Shown: positions 1 through 8,235 of the stretch, piece after piece | Position numbering within the stretch: the stretch's first letter is position 1 | Layout: the number at the start of each line of letters is the position of its first letter | Notes under the pieces: generated by a model | Told to the model about the DNA's origin: nothing | What the model saw: the letters and a program-made list of their open reading frames with translations, nothing else | Databases searched by the model: none | Translations under genes and position numbers: made by a program | Source of the DNA: Sulfurimonas indica | Lineage (GTDB): Bacteria; Campylobacterota; Campylobacteria; Campylobacterales; Sulfurimonadaceae | Length of the DNA: 64,000 nt | Reading direction: 5' to 3' | Assembly (NCBI RefSeq): GCF_009192995.1 | Contig: NZ_SDID01000006.1 | Location: forward strand, 62,001 to 126,000

Positions 1-279
1 GCTATCGATGACTTTGGAAGCGGATACTCCAACTTTTCTCATGTTTTGGAGCTCAATGTTGATTATCTCAAAATTGATGCCTCTCTCATCCGAAATATAA
101 CCACAAATGAAAATGCGCAAAAAATTACACATACCATTGTATCTTTTGCGAAAAACATTGGTCTTGAAACAATTGCAGAGTATGTTGAAGATGAAACGGC
201 TTTGGAGTTACTCTCTGACTTAGGTGTAGATTTTATTCAAGGATACTATATCGGAAGACCTGCACCGCTCTTACTCTAA
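1..279 (+). CDS. EAL-domain c-di-GMP phosphodiesterase, C-terminal fragment
   Basis: The reading frame is open from the first base, so the gene begins upstream of the window. The 92 visible residues are the end of an EAL domain, which hydrolyses cyclic di-GMP. The metal-binding DDFGSGYSN block is at residues 3-11, followed by LKID, the ETIAEYVE block and the terminal QGYYIGRP block. All are well conserved, so the domain looks active. The EAL signature itself and any sensor or GGDEF domain lie outside the window. The stop overlaps the convergent alanine racemase gene by 9 bp. Confidence 0.9.
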   Translation, partial: AIDDFGSGYSNFSHVLELNVDYLKIDASLIRNITTNENAQKITHTIVSFAKNIGLETIAEYVEDETALELLSDLGVDFIQGYYIGRPAPLLL

Positions 280-1290
280 AATAACTCTTTTAAGATAGGG
301 TTTAAGCGCGGTCAATATCTCATAGCTGATACTCCCCGCTGCACGTGCTACCACTCTTGCATCATTAAAAATCAAAAGCTCCTCTGCAACGGATAAAAAA
401 GAGCTGTTATCCATGGAGATTCTGCCAAGCAACAAGATACCCTCAGGTGTCTCATACCTGTTAGAACAAGCTCGTAAAAAACCGTCGCCATACCCAAAAT
501 CATAATTTCCCACTTGACACTCACGTGAAGTTGTATAGCTAGCACCATATCCTATGCATACACCCTTGTCCAGATGACGTGTTGAATTTCTCTTTGCATA
601 GAGCGATAATACAGGTTGTAAGGCCTCTGCATCAACATTTCCAGAGAGCTCCAAACAACCATAGGCAGCGATACCTACGCGTACCATATCTTCTGTAAAA
701 TCATCCGTTTGAAAAAGTGCTGCAGAGTTGGCAGAGTGAAAACGAAGCCTTTTCATTCCAAATGCTTCTGCCAAAGCTGTTACTTCTTTTTTGACCTGCG
801 CAAAATTTTTATTTTGTTGTTCAAAAACAGACTGATCTTCATCAGCACAACTGTGGTGGGTAAAGACAGCCTCTAGTTCTAACTCTTGTTTTTGTATCAA
901 GAAAAATGCCTCACGCAGCTCATCCATCTCAATACCGTTTCTATTCATACCTGTATTTACTTTTAATTCTACTTTTGTCTTTTTGGGAAACTTTGAGATG
1001 GAGTCTAAATCATTTATCGTATAACAAATTTTCGCACTCTTTTCTTGTGGAGTATCTGCCAAAACCAAAATATAATCAAAAAATTCTTCAATCTCTTTTG
1101 CTTCAACATAGGAGCGGACAACAGCTCTGCTTATACCGTACTCCTGTGCCATAGCTGCCATCTCACGCAAACCATGACCATACGCATTATCTTTTAAAAC
1201 AAGTGCTATTTTATCTTTGCCTTTGCTTCGTTGTGCAATAATATCTAAGTTGTTGAAAAAATGTTGTTTATTCAATGTTATGTAAGCCAT
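271..1290 (-). CDS. alr: Alanine racemase
   Basis: PLP-dependent cytoplasmic enzyme converting L- to D-alanine for peptidoglycan. At 339 residues it is slightly short for the family. The PLP lysine is K33 in LKDNAYGHG, where most homologues have KANAYGHG; the Asp in place of Ala is a local variant. The second catalytic base is Y248 in CIGYGASY, and the C-terminal domain keeps the GRISMDN block at about 289-295. It starts only 15 bp from the divergent agmatine deiminase gene, so the two must share a very compact promoter region. The 3' end overlaps the EAL gene. Confidence 0.92.
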   Translation of the reverse strand: MAYITLNKQHFFNNLDIIAQRSKGKDKIALVLKDNAYGHGLREMAAMAQEYGISRAVVRSYVEAKEIEEFFDYILVLADTPQEKSAKICYTINDLDSISKFPKKTKVELKVNTGMNRNGIEMDELREAFFLIQKQELELEAVFTHHSCADEDQSVFEQQNKNFAQVKKEVTALAEAFGMKRLRFHSANSAALFQTDDFTEDMVRVGIAAYGCLELSGNVDAEALQPVLSLYAKRNSTRHLDKGVCIGYGASYTTSRECQVGNYDFGYGDGFLRACSNRYETPEGILLLGRISMDNSSFLSVAEELLIFNDARVVARAAGSISYEILTALKPYLKRVILE

Positions 1291-1305
1291 AGGAAATTAT
1301 ACAGT

Positions 1306-2325
1306 ATGTTTGAGAAAAAACGATTAATCGCAGAGTTTGAAGAACAAGGTTTCACACAAATCATCTTTCCTCACGCACAAACAGATTGGGCACCTTATCT
1401 GCGTGAGGCACAGAACTGTTTTATAGATATTATCAACACAATAAAAGAGTTTCAAAACTGTCTCGTTATCTGTGCAGATAAAGAAGCGACACAAAAACAT
1501 TTTGCATCGCATAAAAATCTTTTTTTTACAGAGTACGCAACTGATGATACATGGGCAAGAGACTGCTCTACTTTATGTGTGAGAGAAAACGGTAAGACAG
1601 AACTGCTTGACTTTACATTTAATGCATGGGGAGAAAAGTTTGAAGCAGACAGAGACAATGCAATGTCTCAAACAATCAAAGATATCTATACACTGCCTGT
1701 GCAAAAGCTAGACTTTGTCCTAGAGGGTGGTGCTGTTGAGAGTAACGGCAAAGACACTGTTTTGACAACAGCAGCATGTATGCTCAACCCTAACCGAAAT
1801 CCAAAGCTCAATAACATCCAAATCACACAGAACCTAAAAGAGTATTTTGGAGCAGAGCATATACTTTATCTTAACCATGGATATCTTGCCGGTGATGATA
1901 CCGATTCACATATCGATACACTTGCCCGTTTTATCAATGAAGATACCATTATGTACGTACAATGCAGAGATAAAGCGGATGAACACTATAAAGAGCTGCA
2001 TTTGATGGAAGAAGAGCTCTCAATGATAGCAAAAGAGAGAGGGCTCAAACTCATAGCCTTACCGATGCCTGATGCACTTTACTATGAAGAAGAGCGACTG
2101 CCTGCAACCTATGCAAACTTTTTATTTGTCAATGGTGCTGTACTTGTCCCACTTTATAATGTAGCTCAAGACAGGGAAGCTCTTGAGGTTTTTAAAAAAA
2201 CATTTCCAAAAAGAGAAGTTATCGGCATTGATTGTTCTACACTTATCCGTCAACACGGTTCACTGCACTGTGTAACAATGAACTTTGCAAAAAGTGTTGG
2301 TCTGCAGGTCTCACTCTTTTTTTAG
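1306..2325 (+). CDS. aguA: Agmatine deiminase
   Basis: Peptidyl-arginine-deiminase fold enzyme that hydrolyses agmatine to N-carbamoylputrescine plus ammonia, on the arginine-decarboxylase route to putrescine. Visible family blocks are DDTWARDCSTL near residue 76, the glycine-rich LEGGAVESNG block, the HIDTLARF block carrying the catalytic His, and the nucleophile C322 in GSLHCVTMN near the C-terminus. I chose the ATG at 1306 (339 residues) over an in-frame ATG at 1261, because the longer form would run into alr and adds residues unlike the family N-terminus. The gene is divergent from alr. Confidence 0.9.
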   Translation: MFEKKRLIAEFEEQGFTQIIFPHAQTDWAPYLREAQNCFIDIINTIKEFQNCLVICADKEATQKHFASHKNLFFTEYATDDTWARDCSTLCVRENGKTELLDFTFNAWGEKFEADRDNAMSQTIKDIYTLPVQKLDFVLEGGAVESNGKDTVLTTAACMLNPNRNPKLNNIQITQNLKEYFGAEHILYLNHGYLAGDDTDSHIDTLARFINEDTIMYVQCRDKADEHYKELHLMEEELSMIAKERGLKLIALPMPDALYYEEERLPATYANFLFVNGAVLVPLYNVAQDREALEVFKKTFPKREVIGIDCSTLIRQHGSLHCVTMNFAKSVGLQVSLFF

Positions 2326-2466
2326 ATTCTCTATTCTGCCGGTCTTATTTTCATCTGCCTTTTTTTCACTGTTCAGTATCGCCATACCACTCATAATTAG
2401 ATAGGTTGCCAAGGCAAATCCTAATGCAATGGTGATTGTTTTTTGTATCTTTTCACTTTTACTCAT
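2311..2466 (-). CDS. Small single-pass membrane protein (51 aa), unknown function
   Basis: A 51-codon frame with ATG at 2466 and TGA at 2311-2313. The protein has a short basic N-terminus (MSKSEKIQK), one hydrophobic segment at about residues 10-32, and a charged tail ending KKE, which suggests a single-pass inner-membrane peptide. I do not recognise a family. No Shine-Dalgarno sequence is visible. Instead a TAAAAT -10-like hexamer (2473-2478) ends seven bases before the ATG, so the message may be leaderless. The 3' end overlaps aguA by 15 bp. It is divergent from the copper receptor gene and shares with it an 11-bp tandem repeat. Chance ORFs of this size do occur. Confidence 0.5.
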   Translation of the reverse strand: MSKSEKIQKTITIALGFALATYLIMSGMAILNSEKKADENKTGRIENLKKE

Positions 2467-2472
2467 AATGCA

Positions 2473-2478
2473 ATTTTA
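2473..2478 (-). promoter_or_regulatory. Candidate -10 element for the 51-aa membrane protein
   Basis: On the minus strand the hexamer reads TAAAAT, preceded by TGC (extended -10 type). Transcription would begin at or within a base or two of the ATG at 2466, giving a leaderless message. This is inferred from spacing only. Confidence 0.35.
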
Positions 2479-2492
2479 GCAGAATTTTTTCT

Positions 2493-2516
2493 TTTATTAA
2501 CACTTTATTAACACTT
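2493..2516. promoter_or_regulatory. 11-bp tandem repeat, candidate response-regulator box
   Basis: TTTATTAACAC is repeated twice in perfect tandem, with two further bases of the same period. Read on the minus strand, each unit is GTGTTAA followed by TAAA, the 7+4 layout of PhoB/OmpR-family binding sites. The centre lies about 39 bp upstream of the predicted leaderless start of the 51-aa protein and about 90 bp upstream of the TonB receptor ATG, so it could serve either gene. Confidence 0.45.
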
Positions 2517-2593
2517 CTTTTACTATTATCAATAAAGAAATCTTATCTCAAAGATTTAGAATTATTATTTAAGATAAAAACAAGGGAATTATA

Positions 2594-4618
2594 ATGAAAA
2601 AGACACTTACTCTCTCGCTTCTAGCTGTCTCAGCTCTCTACTCTGCTGATGTAGCTTTAGAACCCATTAATGTTGAAGCAACAGTTGTAACTGATGTCGC
2701 ACAGAAGGCACAAACTTCTGCTGATCTTGCTCAGGCACTCAGTGACAATGTACCTGCCATTGATATGTCACGTCGCAGTGCCATTGCTAATGATATCCTC
2801 ATTCGTGGACAAAAACGTGACAACATCACAGTAGAAGTTGACGGAACAAAGGTTTATGGTGCATGTCCAAATAGAATGGATCCCCCTGCTTCTCACGTTG
2901 TAGCAAATCAGATTGATAAGCTAGAAGTTATCGAAGGACCATATGATGTTACTTCTTTTGGAACACTCAGCGGTGGTGTAAAAATAAGCACAAAAAAACC
3001 CTCAAAAGATTTCAAAGGCTCTGTTAATCTTGGTTTTGGTTCATGGAACTACAAAAAATTCGGAGCAACATTCAGTGGAGGCAATGACATTATCCGTATG
3101 ATTGCAACAGTCTCTACAGAATCAGCTGATCAGTATCATGATGGAAATGGTGACTCTTTAGCACAGCAAATTGACAAATACCAAGCTGCCAACTCAACAA
3201 CACTCACTGGTTCAAAAGACCCTAGATTACAACCTGCTTATTATGATATGCCGGCTTATACTAAAAATAGTGCGATGGCAAAAGCTTTTATTAAAACATT
3301 TGAAAATCAAGAACTGCGTCTAAGCGTTACAGCAAACAGAAGTGATGATGTTCTTTATGCAAACTCCAAAATGGATGCTATTTATGATGACTCAAATATC
3401 TACAGTGTAGAGTACAATATCGACAGTATCAGTGATACATACAAAAATATCAACTTACAATATTATCACTCTGATGTTGACCATCCAATGGGTACAGATT
3501 ATAGAATGTCTTCGTTAAATACAGGCATAGTAGTGACAAACTGGCTCACCACCAATATGGATGGAATTAAACTCAAAAACAGTTTTGATATCAACTCCTA
3601 CCAACTTCTTCTTGGTCTTGATGCAAGTAAACGAAAATGGGACGGACACTATGAAAAAAATGGCTCAGCAGCAGCAATTGGTTATAGAAAAAGTATTGAT
3701 AATGCAGTAACAAAGAACAGTGCACTTTTTGCAAAACTCGATAAAAAATATGGTTCTTTTAATCTCTCCGTCGGTGCGAGAGTGGATGATACCATCATTA
3801 CAAATGACAGCTACCAGGATAATAACTATCACTCTGTGGGGGCAAATATTTTAGGGACATATCATATCAATAAAGAGAATAAGATCTTCTTTGGTATTGG
3901 ACAAGCTTATCGTGTACCAGATGCTAGAGAGCTCTATTTTTTAGGTTCTACGGGTAATGAAGTAGGGACTCATGATTTAAAAGATACTACAAATCAAGAA
4001 ATAGATTTAGGCTATGAAGCAAATACTGCTAACTTTCAATTTAAAATAAAAGCTTTCTACTCAAAACTCAAAGATTATATCTACTATCACAAAGATGCAG
4101 ACAATAATGCATCTACTCTAGATGTACATGCGTTTGAAAATATAGATGCATACATTTATGGTGGAGAAGCAACTGCTTCTATCTATCTCACAGATGATAT
4201 GAGTGTTGATATGGGAGTTTCTTATAAACGTGGTAAAAAAGACAAAGCACTTGCCGGACAGACAAATACAAACTTAGCAGATATGGCACCACTGCGTGGA
4301 AATGTGGCACTGAACTATGAATATGCAAATAATTCTATCGCAACACTTGAAGTACGTGCAAGTGACAGATGGAACACAATCGATGACGAGAACGGTGAAC
4401 AGGTTCTTGCTGGCTGGGCAATCTTAAATGCAAAAGTAAAACATGCGGTTAATAGAAAATTTGACCTTACTGTAGGTGTAAATAATATACTTAACAAAAC
4501 ATATGCACAGAGCAATACATATGCAGACCTTATCTTAGTCACTGGCGGTACAACAGATGTAATGTTGATGAACGAACCAGGTCGCTATATCTACACAAAT
4601 CTTGATTTTAAATTCTAA
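2594..4618 (+). CDS. TonB-dependent outer-membrane receptor, OprC/NosA copper type
   Basis: A 674-residue TonB-dependent receptor with a signal peptide (residues 1-18), a plug domain (about 40-140) and a beta-barrel ending in aromatic LDFKF. In the plug, GACPNRMDPP contains C91 and M95, matching the CxxxM half of the copper site of Pseudomonas OprC. The barrel has H297-P-M299 in DHPMGTDYRM, matching the HxM half. This points to copper uptake rather than a siderophore, probably supplying cuproenzymes such as nitrous oxide reductase, although none is in this window. The gene stands alone, with an AAGGGA ribosome-binding site and a strong terminator after it. The copper assignment is inferred from these four residues and the surrounding PNRMDPP block. 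Confidence 0.8.
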   Translation: MKKTLTLSLLAVSALYSADVALEPINVEATVVTDVAQKAQTSADLAQALSDNVPAIDMSRRSAIANDILIRGQKRDNITVEVDGTKVYGACPNRMDPPASHVVANQIDKLEVIEGPYDVTSFGTLSGGVKISTKKPSKDFKGSVNLGFGSWNYKKFGATFSGGNDIIRMIATVSTESADQYHDGNGDSLAQQIDKYQAANSTTLTGSKDPRLQPAYYDMPAYTKNSAMAKAFIKTFENQELRLSVTANRSDDVLYANSKMDAIYDDSNIYSVEYNIDSISDTYKNINLQYYHSDVDHPMGTDYRMSSLNTGIVVTNWLTTNMDGIKLKNSFDINSYQLLLGLDASKRKWDGHYEKNGSAAAIGYRKSIDNAVTKNSALFAKLDKKYGSFNLSVGARVDDTIITNDSYQDNNYHSVGANILGTYHINKENKIFFGIGQAYRVPDARELYFLGSTGNEVGTHDLKDTTNQEIDLGYEANTANFQFKIKAFYSKLKDYIYYHKDADNNASTLDVHAFENIDAYIYGGEATASIYLTDDMSVDMGVSYKRGKKDKALAGQTNTNLADMAPLRGNVALNYEYANNSIATLEVRASDRWNTIDDENGEQVLAGWAILNAKVKHAVNRKFDLTVGVNNILNKTYAQSNTYADLILVTGGTTDVMLMNEPGRYIYTNLDFKF

Positions 4619-4630
4619 AACCCTTGCAAA

Positions 4631-4657
4631 AAGTCTGCCTTATAAGCAGACTTTTTT
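4631..4657 (+). terminator. Rho-independent terminator after the TonB receptor
   Basis: Arms AAGTCTGC (4631-4638) and GCAGACTT (4646-4653) pair perfectly around a 7-nt loop and run into a T tract. The hairpin begins 12 bp past the receptor stop codon. Confidence 0.88.
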
Positions 4658-4700
4658 CCTCTAAAGCACTTCTTCATATAAAAAAAGATAAAATCTCTCT

Positions 4701-5756
4701 ATGATAAAGAGATACCCAACCAAAAAAATTTATGTCGGAGATGTTACAGTCGGTGGTGATGCACCTATCTCTGTTCAGTCTATGACCTATTCAAATACAC
4801 ACGATGTTGCAGCAACAGTGGAGCAGATAAATCGTCTGCATTTTGCAGGCTGTGACATTGTCAGAGTAGCAGTACCTGATATGGAAGATGCACTTGCGCT
4901 TAAAAGCATAAAAGAGCAGATCTCTCTACCACTTGTTGCAGACATCCACTTTAACTATAAACTCGCACTCATTGCTGCAGAGTCAGTGGACTGCATCCGT
5001 TTTAATCCTGGAAATATCAGTGATAAAAGCAAGATAAAAGAGATAGTAAAAGCCTGCAAAGAGAGAAACCTGCCAATCCGCATCGGCGTCAATGCAGGAA
5101 GTTTGGAAAAAGAGTTCGATAACAAGTATGGTCCTACGGCAGAAGCGATGGTGGCTTCAGCTGAGTATAACATCAAGTTTTTGGAAGATTTGGGATTTGA
5201 TGATATTAAAATCTCGCTCAAAGCAAGTGATGTACAACGTACAGTCGATGCCTATCGAATGCTGCGCCCTCGTAATAATTATCCTTTTCACTTAGGAGTT
5301 ACAGAAGCGGGCACTATCTTTCATGCAACAGTAAAAAGTGCCATTGGCTTGGGTGCACTTTTACTTGATGGTATCGGTGATACTATACGAGTCAGCATCA
5401 CTGGTGAGCTTGAAGAGGAGATAAATGTCGGTCGTGCAATCCTTAAAGACAGTGGAGCGATGCCTGATGGGCTCAATATCATCTCTTGTCCTACCTGTGG
5501 TCGTATAGAAGCAGACTTAGTAAGTGCAGTTGCTGAGATAGAACAACGTACAAAACACATTAAAACTCCACTGAATGTTTCCGTGATGGGATGCGTTGTC
5601 AATGCCATCGGTGAAGCAGCTCACGCAGATGTCGCCATCGCCTACGGTAAAGGAAAAGGACTTGTTATGGTCAAAGGGGAAGTCGTTGCAAACCTTGATG
5701 AAAAAGAGTTGGTTGACTGTTTTGTCAGTGAAATAGAAAAAATGGCAGGAGAATAA
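4701..5756 (+). CDS. ispG: 4-hydroxy-3-methylbut-2-enyl diphosphate synthase
   Basis: Iron-sulfur enzyme of the MEP isoprenoid pathway, converting MEcPP to HMBPP. The protein is 351 residues, the usual size of the bacterial short form. The N-terminal TIM-barrel begins [19 protein letters not shown], a family hallmark. The 4Fe-4S ligands are C263 and C266 (SCPTCGR), C298 (MGCVVN) and, as known for IspG, a glutamate (E305 in IGEAAHAD). The ATG at 4701 has only a weak ribosome-binding site and sits close behind an AT-rich GATAAAAT stretch that could be a -10 element. dnaB follows after 1 bp, so the two are probably co-transcribed. Confidence 0.95.
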   Translation: MIKRYPTKKIYVGDVTVGGDAPISVQSMTYSNTHDVAATVEQINRLHFAGCDIVRVAVPDMEDALALKSIKEQISLPLVADIHFNYKLALIAAESVDCIRFNPGNISDKSKIKEIVKACKERNLPIRIGVNAGSLEKEFDNKYGPTAEAMVASAEYNIKFLEDLGFDDIKISLKASDVQRTVDAYRMLRPRNNYPFHLGVTEAGTIFHATVKSAIGLGALLLDGIGDTIRVSITGELEEEINVGRAILKDSGAMPDGLNIISCPTCGRIEADLVSAVAEIEQRTKHIKTPLNVSVMGCVVNAIGEAAHADVAIAYGKGKGLVMVKGEVVANLDEKELVDCFVSEIEKMAGE

Positions 5757-5757
5757 A

Positions 5758-8235
5758 ATGCAAGATAATCTCTACAATTTAGCATTTGAGCGTTCAATTC
5801 TAAGTTCTATCATTTTCGAGCCAAGCCAGTTTGATGAGCTAAGTGTCATACTCAACAAAGATGACTTCTACCTTCCTGCGCATCAAGATATATTTCAAGC
5901 GATGTTGACTCTTTTGCAAAAAGACCAGCCAATCGATGAAGAGTTTATAAAAAAAGAGCTGATTCGTGCAAAGAAATTTGATGAACAGGTAATGCTTGAG
6001 ATTTTAGCTGCAAACCCAATCTCTAACACCAAAGCCTATGTCGATGAGATTAAAGACAAATCGCTAAAACGCCATCTCTTAACACTCACAACAGAGATAA
6101 AACGAGTAACCGTAGAAGAAGAGCTGCCATCTGTAGAAGTCGTTGACATCGTAGAAAAAAAGCTCTATGAGATCACTCAGGATAATCAGACAAGTGACTT
6201 CAAAGACTCTCCAAAGATGACCTTTGACACGATGGAGTACATCAAAGAGATGAAAGCACGTGGCAATTCTGTACTCGTTGGGGTAGATACCGGTTTTAAA
6301 GAGCTAAACAAAATGACAACTGGTTTTGGTAAAGGTGACCTTGTCATCATCGCTGCACGGCCTGCGATGGGGAAATGCCTTGGACGAGGTACAAAAGTTG
6401 TCATGTATGACGGCACACTCAAAAATGTTGAAGATGTTGTTGTTGGTGATGAATTGATGGGTGATGATTCAACACCAAGAAGAGTCCTTTCACTTGCCCG
6501 TGGTCGTGAAAAAATGTACTGGGTACGTCAAAATAAAGGTATAGACTACCGTGTCAACGAATCACATATTCTCTCACTCAAACGCTCACGTAACGAAGGC
6601 AAACACAAGCATGGTGATATTTTAAACATTTCCATCAAAGAGTACAACAAAAAAAGTAAAAAATTCCACTCAAACTATAAGGGTTATAAAGTAGCCATTG
6701 ATTTTCCAAAAACACAACTTCCTGTTGATCCATACTTTTTAGGAATTTGGCTTGGAGACGGCACTGTAAGCAATGTTGGTATCGCTACACAAGACAAAGA
6801 AGTTGTTCACTTTTTAGAAGACTATACAAAAAAACTCTCTTTGCAAGTAACAAAACAACACAATAACAAAGAGAAATGTCCTATATATTCCATTACAGCA
6901 GGGAAAAGAGGTATATCAAAATACAAAGACAACTCTTTACAAAAAAAACTGCGTGATTTGGGTGTGCTCAATTGTAAACATATTCCACATGACTATTTGC
7001 GAAATTCACAAAAAAACAGATTAAAACTTTTAGCCGGTCTTATCGACAGTGACGGTTATTATGATGACAAACATCACGTATTTGAAATTGTCCAAAAAGA
7101 TGAAAAACTAGCGCAGCAAATTAAATTTTTAGCTGATTCTCTGGGCTTTCGTGTTTCACTGAAGACAAAAAAAGCCAGAATCAAAAAAATAAACTATGTA
7201 TGTGATGTCTATCGACTCAGAATTTTCGGTCATCTTGATACTATACCAACTAAAATTGCCCGTAAAAAAGCAAGAAAACTACTCTCAAAAAGAGAACATC
7301 TTCACACAGGCATAAAAGTTGAATATGACAAAGTCGATGATTACTATGGCTTTGTTCTTGATGGGAACCACCTCTTTTTGCTTGAAGATATGACGGTAAC
7401 GCACAATACATCTTTTATTTTAAATACGGTAAACAATCTTATCAATCAAGGCAAAGGTGTCGCCTTTTTCTCACTGGAAATGCCGGCTGAGCAGTTAATG
7501 CTACGTCTGCTCTCCATTCAGACATCTATTCCTCTACAGAAATTACGTGTCGGTGATATGAATGATGACCAGTGGAGCTCACTCAATGGTGCCATTGACA
7601 GAATGAACTCGGCCAAGCTCTTTGTTGATGATCAGGGAAGTGTCAATATCAATCAACTTCGAAGTAAACTTAGAAAACTCAAAAACAAGCATCCAGAAAT
7701 TGAGATAGCCGTGATTGATTACCTCCAAATTATGTCAGGGATCGGTAACCAAGACAGACACCTCCAAGTAAGTGAGATCTCACGTGGGCTTAAAATGCTT
7801 GCTCGTGAGCTTGAGATGCCTATTGTTGCGCTCTCACAACTTAACCGTGGGCTTGAAAGCAGAAATGATAAACGTCCGATGCTCAGTGATATCCGTGAGT
7901 CTGGTTCGATTGAGCAGGATGCCGATATCATCCTTTTTGTCTATCGTGATGATGTATACCTCTACAAAGAAGAAAAAGAGCGAGAAAAAGCAGCACGTGC
8001 AGAAGGAAAAGAGTTTACCTCAACCTATGTTGAAAAAGAGGAAGAAGAGGCTGAGATCATCATCGGAAAACAGAGAAACGGTCCAACAGGCCATGTAAAA
8101 CTCATCTTTCAGAAAAAACTTACCCGTTTTGTTGATGCACCAAGCTTTGCCCAAGCTGTTGAGACAGTCTATGAAAATGTCGATACAAAATCAGCTCAGG
8201 TTGATGTCCCACAAGTTGAGATGCCACCTATCTAG
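5758..8235 (+). CDS. dnaB: Replicative DNA helicase DnaB, intein-containing precursor
   Basis: The 825-residue precursor contains DnaB interrupted by a 344-residue intein (C207-N550). Splicing would give a 481-residue helicase, normal for the family. The N-terminal collar domain spans about 1-105. The Walker A motif RPAMGKT is cut exactly between K206 and T551, so the unspliced protein cannot bind ATP and helicase activity depends on splicing. Past the intein come the Walker B block (IAVIDYLQIM), the LSQLNR and DIRESGSIEQDAD motifs and the arginine-finger region near KQRNGPTG. The C-terminus has an acidic Lys/Glu-rich stretch. The gene follows ispG by 1 bp, and comEC starts immediately after the TAG. 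Confidence 0.95.
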   Translation: MQDNLYNLAFERSILSSIIFEPSQFDELSVILNKDDFYLPAHQDIFQAMLTLLQKDQPIDEEFIKKELIRAKKFDEQVMLEILAANPISNTKAYVDEIKDKSLKRHLLTLTTEIKRVTVEEELPSVEVVDIVEKKLYEITQDNQTSDFKDSPKMTFDTMEYIKEMKARGNSVLVGVDTGFKELNKMTTGFGKGDLVIIAARPAMGKCLGRGTKVVMYDGTLKNVEDVVVGDELMGDDSTPRRVLSLARGREKMYWVRQNKGIDYRVNESHILSLKRSRNEGKHKHGDILNISIKEYNKKSKKFHSNYKGYKVAIDFPKTQLPVDPYFLGIWLGDGTVSNVGIATQDKEVVHFLEDYTKKLSLQVTKQHNNKEKCPIYSITAGKRGISKYKDNSLQKKLRDLGVLNCKHIPHDYLRNSQKNRLKLLAGLIDSDGYYDDKHHVFEIVQKDEKLAQQIKFLADSLGFRVSLKTKKARIKKINYVCDVYRLRIFGHLDTIPTKIARKKARKLLSKREHLHTGIKVEYDKVDDYYGFVLDGNHLFLLEDMTVTHNTSFILNTVNNLINQGKGVAFFSLEMPAEQLMLRLLSIQTSIPLQKLRVGDMNDDQWSSLNGAIDRMNSAKLFVDDQGSVNINQLRSKLRKLKNKHPEIEIAVIDYLQIMSGIGNQDRHLQVSEISRGLKMLARELEMPIVALSQLNRGLESRNDKRPMLSDIRESGSIEQDADIILFVYRDDVYLYKEEKEREKAARAEGKEFTSTYVEKEEEEAEIIIGKQRNGPTGHVKLIFQKKLTRFVDAPSFAQAVETVYENVDTKSAQVDVPQVEMPPI
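6376..7407 (+). other. Intein with LAGLIDADG homing endonuclease, inserted in the DnaB P-loop
   Basis: Encodes residues 207-550 of the DnaB precursor. Splicing residues are all present: Cys1 (CLGRGTKV), a block-B histidine in NESHIL, the penultimate His and terminal Asn (VTHN), and Thr as the +1 extein residue. The two endonuclease motifs, FLGIWLGDG and LLAGLIDSDG, keep both catalytic aspartates (precursor D334 and D432), so the endonuclease looks intact. The insertion point between Lys and Thr of the Walker A motif is a site used by other bacterial DnaB inteins. Base composition looks like the host's, arguing against very recent arrival. Confidence 0.94.

Noticed and set aside
5758-8235. The long DnaB as a gene fusion or frameshift
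   Set aside because: The extra 344 residues begin with Cys, end with His-Asn, are followed by Thr and contain LAGLIDADG motifs, so it is an intein.
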